Below are positions 17,783 through 25,156 of a stretch of DNA of 64,000 nucleotides, piece after piece; positions within the stretch are counted from its first letter, which is position 1; every line of letters starts with the position of its first letter. The position numbers and the translations under genes were made by a program. Below the pieces are notes generated by a model that made no database searches, was not told the DNA's origin, and worked only from the letters and a program-made list of their open reading frames with translations. The stretch is from Halopiger goleimassiliensis (lineage in GTDB: Archaea; Halobacteriota; Halobacteria; Halobacteriales; Natrialbaceae): positions 186,001-250,000 of the forward strand of contig NZ_HG315690.1 of NCBI RefSeq assembly GCF_000455345.1, given 5' to 3'.

Positions 17783-18119
17783 GCGACGGCGACCGGCGGC
17801 GTAGTGCGACGGGTCTCGATCGGAACGTTCTGCTTCCGGCGACTTCCGTCGGTAGCGATGAGCGACTGACCGTTGGCCACGACCTCGCGACCGACTCGAG
17901 ACGGCTGTCTCGTGCGTGATCGCCGAATCAGAATGCTTCCTCGGCACGATCGACCGGCCCCTTGCGGATTGCAAGGTGGATTCCCTTCAGGAATCGGATC
18001 GTCGTCGCAGTCGAGACATCGCGGGTGAACGGACTGCCGGCGGCACAAATATAAATCAGTGGATAGAATCCCACTGTAACTACCTCACCCCACCGATCGT
18101 CCCAGCGGAGGGTTCCACC
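17783..18119. other. Intergenic region with possible minus-strand coding remnant and promoter of the winged-helix gene
   Basis: Of these 337 bases, the right end holds a TATA-like AATATAAATC (about 18048-18057) for the gene at 18120. The left half, read on the minus strand to a stop at 17779-17781, has about 45 codons with GC-rich third positions (VGREVVANGQSLIATDGSRR). There is no credible start codon. It may be the tail of a decayed gene; I cannot name it. Confidence 0.35.
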
Positions 18120-18515
18120 ATGGTATTCAATACACTCTGGACTCGCATCTCGTCGCTCTGGCGGAGCAGTTCGTCCGACGAGACGGAATCAGACGAGTCC
18201 ACGACGACCGAGGAATCGACGACAGACGAGTCCGAAGACGAAACGCTCAGCTACGCCGAACAGTTCGAGTACGGCGTCGACGAGCGCGAACTCCCGGACG
18301 AGGACAAGATCCTCCGGATGCTCGTCGAGCGCGGCGGCCGCGTCGACGCCGCGACCGTCCGCGACGAGACCGGCTGGTCGGAGGACCGCCTCGAGGCGGT
18401 CATCGACAGTATGGAAGACGACGACCAGATCAGCGCGATCACCGTCGGCCGCAAGCGCGTGATCTGTCGTCGCGGCTTCGAACCGAAAGGATACCGGTCT
18501 CACCTCAACGAGTAA
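18120..18515 (+). CDS. Winged-helix transcription regulator with Ser/Asp-rich N-terminus
   Basis: Protein of 131 residues. Residues 5-55 form a low-complexity Ser/Thr/Asp/Glu tract. The rest is a compact winged helix: EDKILRMLVERGGRVDAATVRDETGWSEDR (written in parts: ILRMLVERGG and AATVRDETGWS) and IDSMEDDDQISAITVGRKRV for recognition helix and wing. The pattern is common in haloarchaeal MarR/PadR-like regulators. TATA-like AATATAAATC is about 65 bp upstream, implying a 5' leader of roughly 40 nt. Start 18120 is chosen because upstream in-frame residues are not haloarchaeal in composition. Target unknown. Confidence 0.8.
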   Translation: MVFNTLWTRISSLWRSSSSDETESDESTTTEESTTDESEDETLSYAEQFEYGVDERELPDEDKILRMLVERGGRVDAATVRDETGWSEDRLEAVIDSMEDDDQISAITVGRKRVICRRGFEPKGYRSHLNE

Positions 18516-18640
18516 CCGTTTCACCCGATCGGCGTTTTCACCGTCTCACGCGTCACCGACAAGTCGCGACGCCGGACTTTCCACCTTCGGACGCACATTC
18601 AGGCCGAACGGCTATCCGCCGCACCGGCCTCGAAACGACT

Positions 18641-18787
18641 ATGTTAGAACTCGCACTGCTGTTTTTCGTCATCGCAATCGTCGCGGCCGCCGTCGGCGCG
18701 ACCGGCATCGCAGGGATCACCATGTCGATCGCGAAGTGGCTCGTGTTGCTGTTCCTCGTACTGGCCGTCGTGTCGATGCTGCTGTGA
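18641..18787 (+). CDS. DUF1328 family small membrane protein
   Basis: A 48-residue protein, MLELALLFFVIAIVAAAVGA at its start and ending LLFLVLAVVSMLL, with two membrane helices joined by TGIAGITMSIAKW. This is the layout of DUF1328 (UPF0391), tiny membrane proteins widespread in bacteria and found in haloarchaea, often linked to stress. The family's GIAG(x)A...AK motif is clear. It is too short to stand out by length, but the hydrophobic pattern and ATG-to-stop frame are unambiguous. Function unknown. Confidence 0.85.
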   Translation: MLELALLFFVIAIVAAAVGATGIAGITMSIAKWLVLLFLVLAVVSMLL

Positions 18788-18986
18788 CGGTGCGGGACGG
18801 TCGAACCGAACGTTCTGCGACGCTCGAGCGAGGGTCGGTCCGTACCGACTCGAGTGACTCGTCGGATGGCCCTAGCGGCGAGGAACAGCGAGTTTCGACG
18901 AAGACCGGACCGAACGAGGGCAGGTCTGACGAGCAACTCGCGTCGGCGTCACGAGAGCGACCCGACCAACCGTCGCTCGGCTCGAA

Positions 18987-19784
18987 TTACCGCCCCTTGA
19001 ACTCGGGTTCGTAGTCGTCCTCGGCGAACGCTCGAGCGCCCTCCTCGTGGTCCTCGGTGGTGAGCAACTGGCCGAACTGCTGGCGGTCGAAGGCGACCCC
19101 CTCCTCGAGACCGGCCTGGACGGCCGTCCGCGCCGACTGCTTGATCGCCTGGGTCGCCAGCGGCGGCTTCGCGGCGATGGTCTCGGCGAACTCGTCGACC
19201 GCCTCGTCGAACTCGTCGTCGCCGTAGACGCGGTTGACGATGCCCAGGTCCGCGGCCCGGTCCGCGGTGATGTGCTCGCCGGTCATCGCGAGTTCCATCG
19301 CCGCCGCGGGGCTGGCCAGCTGGCTGACCATCTGGACGCCGCCCGCGCCCGGGAGCAGTCCGAGGTCGACCTCCGGCAGGCCGAAGCGGGCCTCCTCGTG
19401 GGCGATCCGCATGTCACAGGACATCGCCGTCTCGAGGCCCCCGCCGAGACAGTAGCCCTCGACCTTCGCGATCACGGGCACCGGGAACTCGCGGATGAAC
19501 TCGTAGTGGCTGCGTTCGGACGTCGCACCCGCGGACTCGTCGCTGAACTCGTTGACGTCCGCGCCGGCACAGAAGTTCCCCTCGGCCCCCTCGAGGACGA
19601 CCGCCCGGAGGGCGACGCCGTCGGCCTCCTCGTTTTGCGCCTCGAGCAGGCGCAGGCCCTCGACGACGTCCTCGCGTAGCTGGCTGCTCAGGGCGTTCAG
19701 CGCGTCCGGGCGATTGAGCGTCACGTAGCCGACGTTCGTTTCGGCGTCGAACTCGACGACGGTGGTTTCCAGTTCTTCGTGCAT
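18987..19784 (-). CDS. Enoyl-CoA hydratase/isomerase family protein
   Basis: Crotonase-fold enzyme acting on acyl-CoA thioesters, most likely hydrating 2-enoyl-CoA in fatty-acid or amino-acid breakdown. The 265 residues include VGYVTLNRPDALNALS, the first oxyanion-hole segment GNFCAGADVNEFSD, and the second GYCLGGGLETAMSCDMRIA, followed by FGLPEVDLGLLPGAGG with the usual glutamate. Length is typical. Its start faces away from the aldehyde dehydrogenase (divergent, 288 bp between). Exact substrate cannot be read; isomerase activity is an alternative. Confidence 0.92.
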   Translation of the reverse strand: MHEELETTVVEFDAETNVGYVTLNRPDALNALSSQLREDVVEGLRLLEAQNEEADGVALRAVVLEGAEGNFCAGADVNEFSDESAGATSERSHYEFIREFPVPVIAKVEGYCLGGGLETAMSCDMRIAHEEARFGLPEVDLGLLPGAGGVQMVSQLASPAAAMELAMTGEHITADRAADLGIVNRVYGDDEFDEAVDEFAETIAAKPPLATQAIKQSARTAVQAGLEEGVAFDRQQFGQLLTTEDHEEGARAFAEDDYEPEFKGR

Positions 19785-20072
19785 CAGTCGCGATTTCTTC
19801 CACTGGCACCTATAAGGTTTCGTTGCCTGACAGCGTTACTGGATAGATTCGGCCGATTCTGGACCGTCTCTCACCCTCGGCTCGCAAGTTCGACGCCACC
19901 ACTTTTCCACCATTCGTGACGACACGGAAGGTATCGAACGCGGGGCTGTCCTTCGCATCTGTTGTGAATATTCGTGGCACCGAACCGACGACGACGAACG
20001 ACTGTCGGCGAACGCGGAGACTCACCGTCGATCCGGAGACGACTTTTCCGCGGCAGTCGCGTACGGCGGGTC

Positions 20073-21563
20073 ATGGCTCTGGACCTCTCGATCGACGACG
20101 AGTGGAACGCCGTCTACGTCGACGGCGAGTGGACGTCCGCGGCGAGCGATGGTGAGATACCGGTCGAAGACCCGTCGACGCGCGAGGAGATCGCTCGCGT
20201 TCCCGCGTCGAACGAGGACGACGTCGACGCCGCCTACGAGGCCGCCGCGACAGCCCAGACGGAGTGGGAACAGCGGCCGCCGGTCGAGCGCGAGCGGATC
20301 GCCCAGCGGTTCGCCCAGTTGCTCCACGAGTACGAGGAGGCGATCGTCGACCTGCTGGCCCACGAGGCCGGCGGCGCGCGGATCATGGGCGAGACGTCGG
20401 TCCAGATCGCGAGCGACCACGCGGGCGAGGCGGCCACGATACCGCGCCGAATGAAGGGCGAACACGTGGATTCCAACGTTCCGGGGAAGGAGAACGTCGT
20501 TCGACGCGAGCCGCAGGGGGTCATCTCGGTGATCTCGCCGTGGAACTTCCCGCTGAACCTCTCCGGCCGTGCGGTCGCACCCGCGCTCGCGGCCGGGAAC
20601 GCCGTCGTCCTCAAACCCGCGTCGAACACGCCGATCACGGGCGGCCTCCTCATGGCGAAACTCTACGAGGAAGCCGGGCTGCCGGACGGCCTCCTCAACG
20701 TCGTCCCCGGGCACGGCTCGGAGATCGGCGACGCCGTCGTCGGTCACCCCCGGAGCGACCTCATCGCGTTCACCGGCTCGACCCCCGTCGGCCGCGGCGT
20801 CGCCGCGACCGCCGGCGAGAACCTCTCCGAGCTGGCGCTCGAGCTTGGCGGCAACAACGCCCACATCGTCACCGCGGACGCCGACCTCGAGGCGGCGATC
20901 GATTCCGCGGTGTTCGGCTCGTTCGTCCACCAGGGCCAGGTCTGTATCTCGATCAACCGTCACCTCGTCCACGAGGCCGTCTCCGACGAGTACGTCGAGA
21001 AGCTGACCGCTCGCGCCGAGTCGTTACCCACCGGCAGCGCCCACGACGAGGACACCATCGTCGGGCCGATCATCGACGAGGGCCAGCGCGACGAGATGCT
21101 CGAGTACGTCGAGAAGACGGTCGACCAGGGGGCGACGCTCGAGACGGGCGGCGGGACGATCCCGATGGAAGGAGTCGAGGACTCGTTGCTGGTCGCGCCG
21201 ACGGTGCTCTCCGGCGCGACGAACGACATGGCCGCGGCCTGTAACGAGCACTTCGGTCCGATCGCGCCCGTGATTCCCTTCTCGGATATCGACGAGGCGA
21301 TCGAACTGCACAACGCCACCGAGTACGGGCTCTCGGGATCGGTCCACGCCGGGGACGTCGGACAGGGGATGCGGATCGCCGAACGGATGGACACCGGGAA
21401 CGTCCACGTCAACGACCAGCCGATCAACGACGAGGCCCACGTGACGTTCAGCGGGACGAACGCCTCCGGCGTCGGCGCGTACAACAGCACCGACGTCATG
21501 GACGAGGTCACCGAGAAGAAGTGGATCTCCCTGCAACACGACGAGCGGGAGTATCCCTTTTAA
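20073..21563 (+). CDS. NAD(P)-dependent aldehyde dehydrogenase
   Basis: Oxidises an aldehyde to its acid with NAD(P)+. The 496-residue protein has the substrate/cofactor segment VISPWNFPLNLSGRAVAPAL, VVLKPASNTP, FTGSTPVGRG, catalytic Glu257 in LELGGNN and nucleophile Cys291 in HQGQVCISINR. It ends with HVTFSGTNASGVG and YNSTDVMDE as in benzaldehyde/vanillin-type members. The frame is open from 19974, but MALDLSIDDEWNAVYVDGEW is the natural family start. Monocistronic; tRNA-Ala lies beyond on the other strand. Substrate unknown. Confidence 0.93.
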   Translation: MALDLSIDDEWNAVYVDGEWTSAASDGEIPVEDPSTREEIARVPASNEDDVDAAYEAAATAQTEWEQRPPVERERIAQRFAQLLHEYEEAIVDLLAHEAGGARIMGETSVQIASDHAGEAATIPRRMKGEHVDSNVPGKENVVRREPQGVISVISPWNFPLNLSGRAVAPALAAGNAVVLKPASNTPITGGLLMAKLYEEAGLPDGLLNVVPGHGSEIGDAVVGHPRSDLIAFTGSTPVGRGVAATAGENLSELALELGGNNAHIVTADADLEAAIDSAVFGSFVHQGQVCISINRHLVHEAVSDEYVEKLTARAESLPTGSAHDEDTIVGPIIDEGQRDEMLEYVEKTVDQGATLETGGGTIPMEGVEDSLLVAPTVLSGATNDMAAACNEHFGPIAPVIPFSDIDEAIELHNATEYGLSGSVHAGDVGQGMRIAERMDTGNVHVNDQPINDEAHVTFSGTNASGVGAYNSTDVMDEVTEKKWISLQHDEREYPF

Positions 21564-21650
21564 AACGAAGGAGAGTCAGAAGGGGCGAACATGCGACTGG
21601 AGGTCTGTACTCGACAGTATCGAACCCTGACCACGACGGAAAATTTCGAG

Positions 21651-21722
21651 TGGACTCGCCGGGATTTGAACCCGGGGCCTCTCCCATGCCAAGGGAGTGA
21701 TCTACCGCTGATCTACGAGCCC
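21651..21722 (-). tRNA. tRNA-Ala (anticodon GGC)
   Basis: Read on the minus strand, GGGCTCG (21722-21716) pairs with CGAGTCC (21658-21652) as the acceptor stem, including the G3:U70 wobble pair that is the alanine identity mark. The anticodon arm is CTCCC-TTGGCAT-GGGAG, giving anticodon GGC. The T arm is CCGGG-TTCAAAT-CCCGG. The discriminator base is A and CCA is not encoded. No intron. Confidence 0.97.
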
Positions 21723-21836
21723 GCGTTCGCAACCAATTCTTCCCGACGGCCATAAATAAATCTCTCGAAACGGACCGTCGGCGGGTGGACGGTACCAGTC
21801 GACACGGGACGACTGTTCGAGAGCGCCCGTCCCCAC

Positions 21837-22673
21837 TCAGGAATCCTCGAGCGGCCGCGCCTGTGACCGATACCGCAGGTAGAGGGGGATCGAAAGCAGA
21901 TTTAGCCCCGGGAGGGCCGACAGGACGGCCCAGAACCAGGGTCCCTGTCCCCAGTCGGTCTGGGTCCGGAGGTACCAGCCGTCGTAGGCGACGGCGGCTG
22001 GCAGGACTAGCAGGTTAACCAGGAGAAACGGCACGAGCAGCCACGGCTGGAAGAGGAAGTCGGTCAACAGGCTGGCGAAAAACGCCAGGTTGAACGCCAG
22101 CCCGGCGTAGATACCGGGCAGTGCTGTGGGCGACCCGCGCGGGCGAGTCGGCGGCACGACGGGCACGAAGTAGCCGTCCTCGACGGTCACGAGGAGCCGT
22201 TTCCCGTGTAATTCGGCGAACGAATCGGCCGGAATATCGAGCGCCGACAGCAGGCGCGACAGCCGTTCGTTGGTCCCGGTCTCCGGCCAGGCGAAGTAGG
22301 TCGTCACGCTGTCGCTTCCGATCTCGAGGTCGAGCGCGAGCGCCTCCGCTGTCTCGATCTCCCAGGGGTAGTCGTCGGGAACGACCCCACCGTCGACCAC
22401 CGCGGCGTCGACGACTTGCGCGCGGATCGTCTCCGTCCCGGCCTCGAGGCCGCTCGCGGTCGGGCCGAGTTCCGCCTCGAGTTCGAGGAACGTGGTTGCC
22501 GTCTCGTCGGCGTCGGACTCGAGGGCGGTCTCGAGGTTCGGTTCCTGGTCGTCCTGACTCCCCGCGTCGTCCACATCGTCGCGGTCCGACTCCGCTCGGT
22601 CCGGGGACGCGGCGTCCTCGGCGTCGCTCTGGGTGGTCGATTCGACGTCGTGATCGCGGGTTCGATCTGTCAT
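21837..22673 (-). CDS. Haloarchaeal membrane protein, unknown function
   Basis: Protein of 278 residues. The first about 60 are extremely acidic and disordered. A soluble domain follows (LELEAELGPTASGLEAGTETI, ALALDLEIGSDSVTTYFAWP, LHGKRLLVTVEDGYFVPVVP). Two to four C-terminal membrane helices come next (GIYAGLAFNLAFFASLLTDF, WLLVPFLLVNLLVLPAAVAY, WAVLSALPGLNLLSIPLYLR), with a short charged tail. I do not recognise the family. It lies downstream of lemA and the GIDE gene on the same strand, 69 bp after the GIDE stop, so it may belong to the same membrane operon. Confidence 0.75.
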   Translation of the reverse strand: MTDRTRDHDVESTTQSDAEDAASPDRAESDRDDVDDAGSQDDQEPNLETALESDADETATTFLELEAELGPTASGLEAGTETIRAQVVDAAVVDGGVVPDDYPWEIETAEALALDLEIGSDSVTTYFAWPETGTNERLSRLLSALDIPADSFAELHGKRLLVTVEDGYFVPVVPPTRPRGSPTALPGIYAGLAFNLAFFASLLTDFLFQPWLLVPFLLVNLLVLPAAVAYDGWYLRTQTDWGQGPWFWAVLSALPGLNLLSIPLYLRYRSQARPLEDS

Positions 22674-22742
22674 AGGTAGGGTGGTAAACGGGAGCGCGGC
22701 TCCCGCGGCAGTTCGCGTGGAACCGTCCTGGGCCCGTGAGTC

Positions 22743-23705
22743 TCAGATGCCCAGCAGGCTCAGCAGGAAGAACACCGAGACGGCGCTGAGCAGGACGCCG
22801 CTGCCCATCCAGATCGGCGTCTGGCGACGGAGCGACGAGGCCGCGGCCGCTTCCTCGCCTTTATCCGAGATGACGAACCGATTGGTCATCTCGTCGTGAC
22901 TCATGACGAGTCGCTCGTCGGTCGTGATCGCCGAGTCGGACTTGTCGTCCTGCTCGCGAGCGTACCCGAAGACGTAGACGTCCTCGTCGGGTTCGATGAC
23001 CCACTCGGTGTAGCGCCGTCGTCGCTTGGCCGGATTGACGTTGCTCAGGATCGCCCACATCGGGGCGCTGGCGATCGCGTACAACCGTAGCAGCGACCGA
23101 ACGCTCAGGTTCGCCGGGTGAAGTTCGGCCTTGATGCGATCGCCGACGCTTTTGGTACGGGCCTCGTCTCGAGTCGACGATTCGAACTCCTCGACGGCAT
23201 CGGGCGTCGTATCGTCGGTGCGGACGGTCTTCTGGGTCGTGTTGTCGTCCTCGACCTCGAGGTCGACGTCGTGGGGATCGACCGGTACGCGACCGGTCTC
23301 GTCCTCGACGTAGAAGTCGTGGCCGATCTCGCCCTCTTCGACCGTGACCCAGACGCGCCACTTGCGATTCTTGCCGATCTCGATCATCCGGCGTTCTTCG
23401 ACGCGATATTTAGCGTACAGACACTCCCCGTCCGAGATCGGCTTTTCGACGAGTCCGTCGGCTGGGACGGCCGTTCCGGTGATCTCCGCCCGACCCCCGG
23501 CCAGCGAGCGGATGTTCTGCGTCGGCGTGTTCTTGATCAGCTGGCTCGTCTTGTACTTCCGGAAGCCGGTGTAGACGAGAAAGAGCCCGACGATCAGCAG
23601 GAACAGGTAGCCAAGCGCCGAATCGAACAGGAAGCCCGGCGTCGACGTCACTGCCCCGAACGGCTCCCCGGCAGTCGCGAACGTAGTTCCGGTTGTCATC
23701 GTCAT
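22743..23705 (-). CDS. GIDE-domain membrane protein (MUL1/E3-ligase-like in name)
   Basis: Protein of 320 residues. An N-terminal segment is followed by a membrane helix (GYLFLLIVGLFLVYTGF, about 31-47), then a cytosolic domain with RAEITGTAVPADGLVEKPISDGECLYAKYRVEE (seen as ITGTAVPADG and GECLYAKYRVEE) and a final membrane helix at 296-320. This is the GIDE domain, first named from the mitochondrial ubiquitin ligase MUL1. Prokaryotic members lack the RING finger, and none is seen here, so ligase activity should not be assumed. The start is 11 bp after the lemA stop, a pairing found widely in prokaryotes. Confidence 0.85.
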   Translation of the reverse strand: MTMTTGTTFATAGEPFGAVTSTPGFLFDSALGYLFLLIVGLFLVYTGFRKYKTSQLIKNTPTQNIRSLAGGRAEITGTAVPADGLVEKPISDGECLYAKYRVEERRMIEIGKNRKWRVWVTVEEGEIGHDFYVEDETGRVPVDPHDVDLEVEDDNTTQKTVRTDDTTPDAVEEFESSTRDEARTKSVGDRIKAELHPANLSVRSLLRLYAIASAPMWAILSNVNPAKRRRRYTEWVIEPDEDVYVFGYAREQDDKSDSAITTDERLVMSHDEMTNRFVISDKGEEAAAASSLRRQTPIWMGSGVLLSAVSVFFLLSLLGI

Positions 23706-23716
23706 CCCCTGTGTGG

Positions 23717-24304
23717 TTAGTCGGCGACGTTGAGCCGTTCCTCGTAGTCGGGCGCGTCCTTGGCCTCTTCTTCGGCTTCGAAGTGCTCTTTTTCCTCGTA
23801 GCCGAGTTGCTGTGCGAAGATGACGTGCGGGAACTGCTCGATGCGGGTGTTAAAGCGCGTGACGATGTCGTTGTAGACGGTCCGTTTGTCCTGCAGGTCC
23901 GCCTCGATCGATTTGACGCTCTCGATCTGATCGAACATCTCGCTGGTGCCGTCGAGGTCGGGGTAGTCCTCGACGCGCATCTCGAAGTCCATCAGCGCCT
24001 GCTGGACCTGCTGATCGGCTTCCGCCTGCTCCTTGGGCGTCTCCGCTGCGTTCGCCTGCTCGCGGGCTTCTGCCAGTTCGACGTAGATGTCTTCCTGGTC
24101 CATCGCCTTCTTCGCGAAGGCAATCACGCCGTCGAGTTCGTCGTTACGGCGCTGTAACGACGTTTCGATGTCCGCGTAGTGTTTGTCGACGCGGTTTTTC
24201 AGATCCACCAGACTGTTGTACAGGCTGATCCCGTACCAGACGGCGATCGCTGCGACGAGGATAATTACGAACAGGACCACTAATACGATCGTGAGTAGGG
24301 CCAT
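23717..24304 (-). CDS. LemA family membrane-anchored coiled-coil protein
   Basis: Protein of 195 residues with one N-terminal membrane helix (residues 3-25), then YNSLVDLKNRVDKHYADIET, the hallmark LemA start of the helical bundle (N/D-x-V..ADIxxxLxxR). The bundle ends with YNDIVTRFNTRIEQFPHVIFA. The soluble part would face outward or inward as a four-helix bundle; function is unknown. First gene of a probable three-gene operon with the GIDE protein and a further membrane protein. AT-rich ATATATTTA at about 24329-24338 on the minus strand provides the promoter for a leaderless or short-leader transcript. Confidence 0.92.
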   Translation of the reverse strand: MALLTIVLVVLFVIILVAAIAVWYGISLYNSLVDLKNRVDKHYADIETSLQRRNDELDGVIAFAKKAMDQEDIYVELAEAREQANAAETPKEQAEADQQVQQALMDFEMRVEDYPDLDGTSEMFDQIESVKSIEADLQDKRTVYNDIVTRFNTRIEQFPHVIFAQQLGYEEKEHFEAEEEAKDAPDYEERLNVAD

Positions 24305-24684
24305 GTTCCAATCCAGTACACTTCTGCCATAAATATATTTCGGAGAAGTATAATTTTGATATTCTATACAATTTCATATCGAAAATGGTTGCCGTACCCC
24401 GATTCGATACCAACGGAGGACGCAGATACGATTTCGGAAGTGGTTGCTCTTCCACCTCGAGCGGCGGTAGTGTAGTGGAGAGCGGACCGCCGAGCGAGGA
24501 GAAGTCCGCTGTAGTCCGATACCCTTTTACTGGTACTCCCCGGAATGCCGATGGGAAGCGCACGGCCGCAAATCCGACTCGCCACCCGCTATTCGGGGTG
24601 GCTTGGGATTGCGGAAGTGCACCGACAGTCCCCCGTGGACTGTCGCACGTCTCGAGCGGTCAGTGCGGTTCCTATCCTCGAACA
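24305..24684. other. Divergent promoter region between lemA and rps15
   Basis: The left 80 bases are unusually AT-rich (24325-24385) and carry the lemA promoter. The right half carries a TATA-like CTTTTACT at 24523-24530, then a folded transcribed leader described separately. A further inverted repeat AGCGGAC/GTCCGCT (24481-24487 and 24504-24510) lies just upstream of that TATA. No ORF is supported. Confidence 0.6.
24553..24684 (+). promoter_or_regulatory. Structured 5' leader of the rps15 operon
   Basis: From the TATA at 24523-24530 the transcript would start near 24553, about 132 nt before the rps15 ATG, long for a haloarchaeon. It folds strongly. Hairpin A (24560-24620) stacks GCAC/GTGC, CCGCAA/TTGCGG and GCCACCC/GGGTGGC with small internal loops. 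Hairpin B is a perfect 9-bp stem CGACAGTCC/GGACTGTCG (24623-24631 with 24637-24645) and a 5-nt loop. Such a leader could be an autoregulatory site for S15 or another encoded protein. A guide RNA (H/ACA type) is an alternative, but I see no clear ACA box after hairpin A. Confidence 0.5.
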
Positions 24685-25152
24685 ATGGCACGAATGCACA
24701 CCCGCCGTCGGGGCTCGTCCGGTTCGGACAGGCCCGCGGCAGACGAACCACCGGAGTGGAGCGACGTCGACCCCGAGGACATCGAACAGCGGGTCGTCGA
24801 ACTGGCAGAGCAGGGCTACGATCCCAGCCAGATCGGGATCAAACTGCGTGACGAGGGCGTCACCGGCACGCCCGTCCCGGACGTCAAACTGGCGACCGGG
24901 AAGAAGATCACCGAGATCCTCGAGGAGCACGACGCCGAACCCGAGATCCCCGAGGATCTGCGGAACCTGATGGAGCGTGCCGTGCGCCTGCGCGAGCACG
25001 TCCGGGAGAACCCCCAGGACTACCAGAACAAACGCGCCCTGCAGAACACGGAGTCGAAGGTTCGACGCCTCGTCGACTACTACCGCGGCGACGAACTCGA
25101 GCCGGACTTCACGTACTCCTACGACGTCGCGAAGGAACTCTTAGAGGAGTAA
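24685..25152 (+). CDS. rps15: 30S ribosomal protein S15
   Basis: Binds the central domain of 16S rRNA in the small subunit. The 155-residue archaeal form begins MARMHTRRRGSSGSDRP, has QIGIKLRDEGVTGTPVPDVK and ends with the universal S15 helices (LRNLMERAVRLREHVRENPQ and NTESKVRRLVDYYRGDEL). ATG 24685 gives the expected start; the longer open frame upstream crosses the folded leader. First gene of an operon: the RecJ-like gene starts 4 bp after its stop, followed by pcc1 and rps3ae. Confidence 0.97.
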   Translation: MARMHTRRRGSSGSDRPAADEPPEWSDVDPEDIEQRVVELAEQGYDPSQIGIKLRDEGVTGTPVPDVKLATGKKITEILEEHDAEPEIPEDLRNLMERAVRLREHVRENPQDYQNKRALQNTESKVRRLVDYYRGDELEPDFTYSYDVAKELLEE

Positions 25153-25156
25153 CGCG

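Noticed and set aside
24553-24660. H/ACA guide RNA in the rps15 leader
   Set aside because: The fold is suggestive, but no ACA (ANA) box follows hairpin A in the expected place and no k-turn is evident, so I call it only a structured leader.
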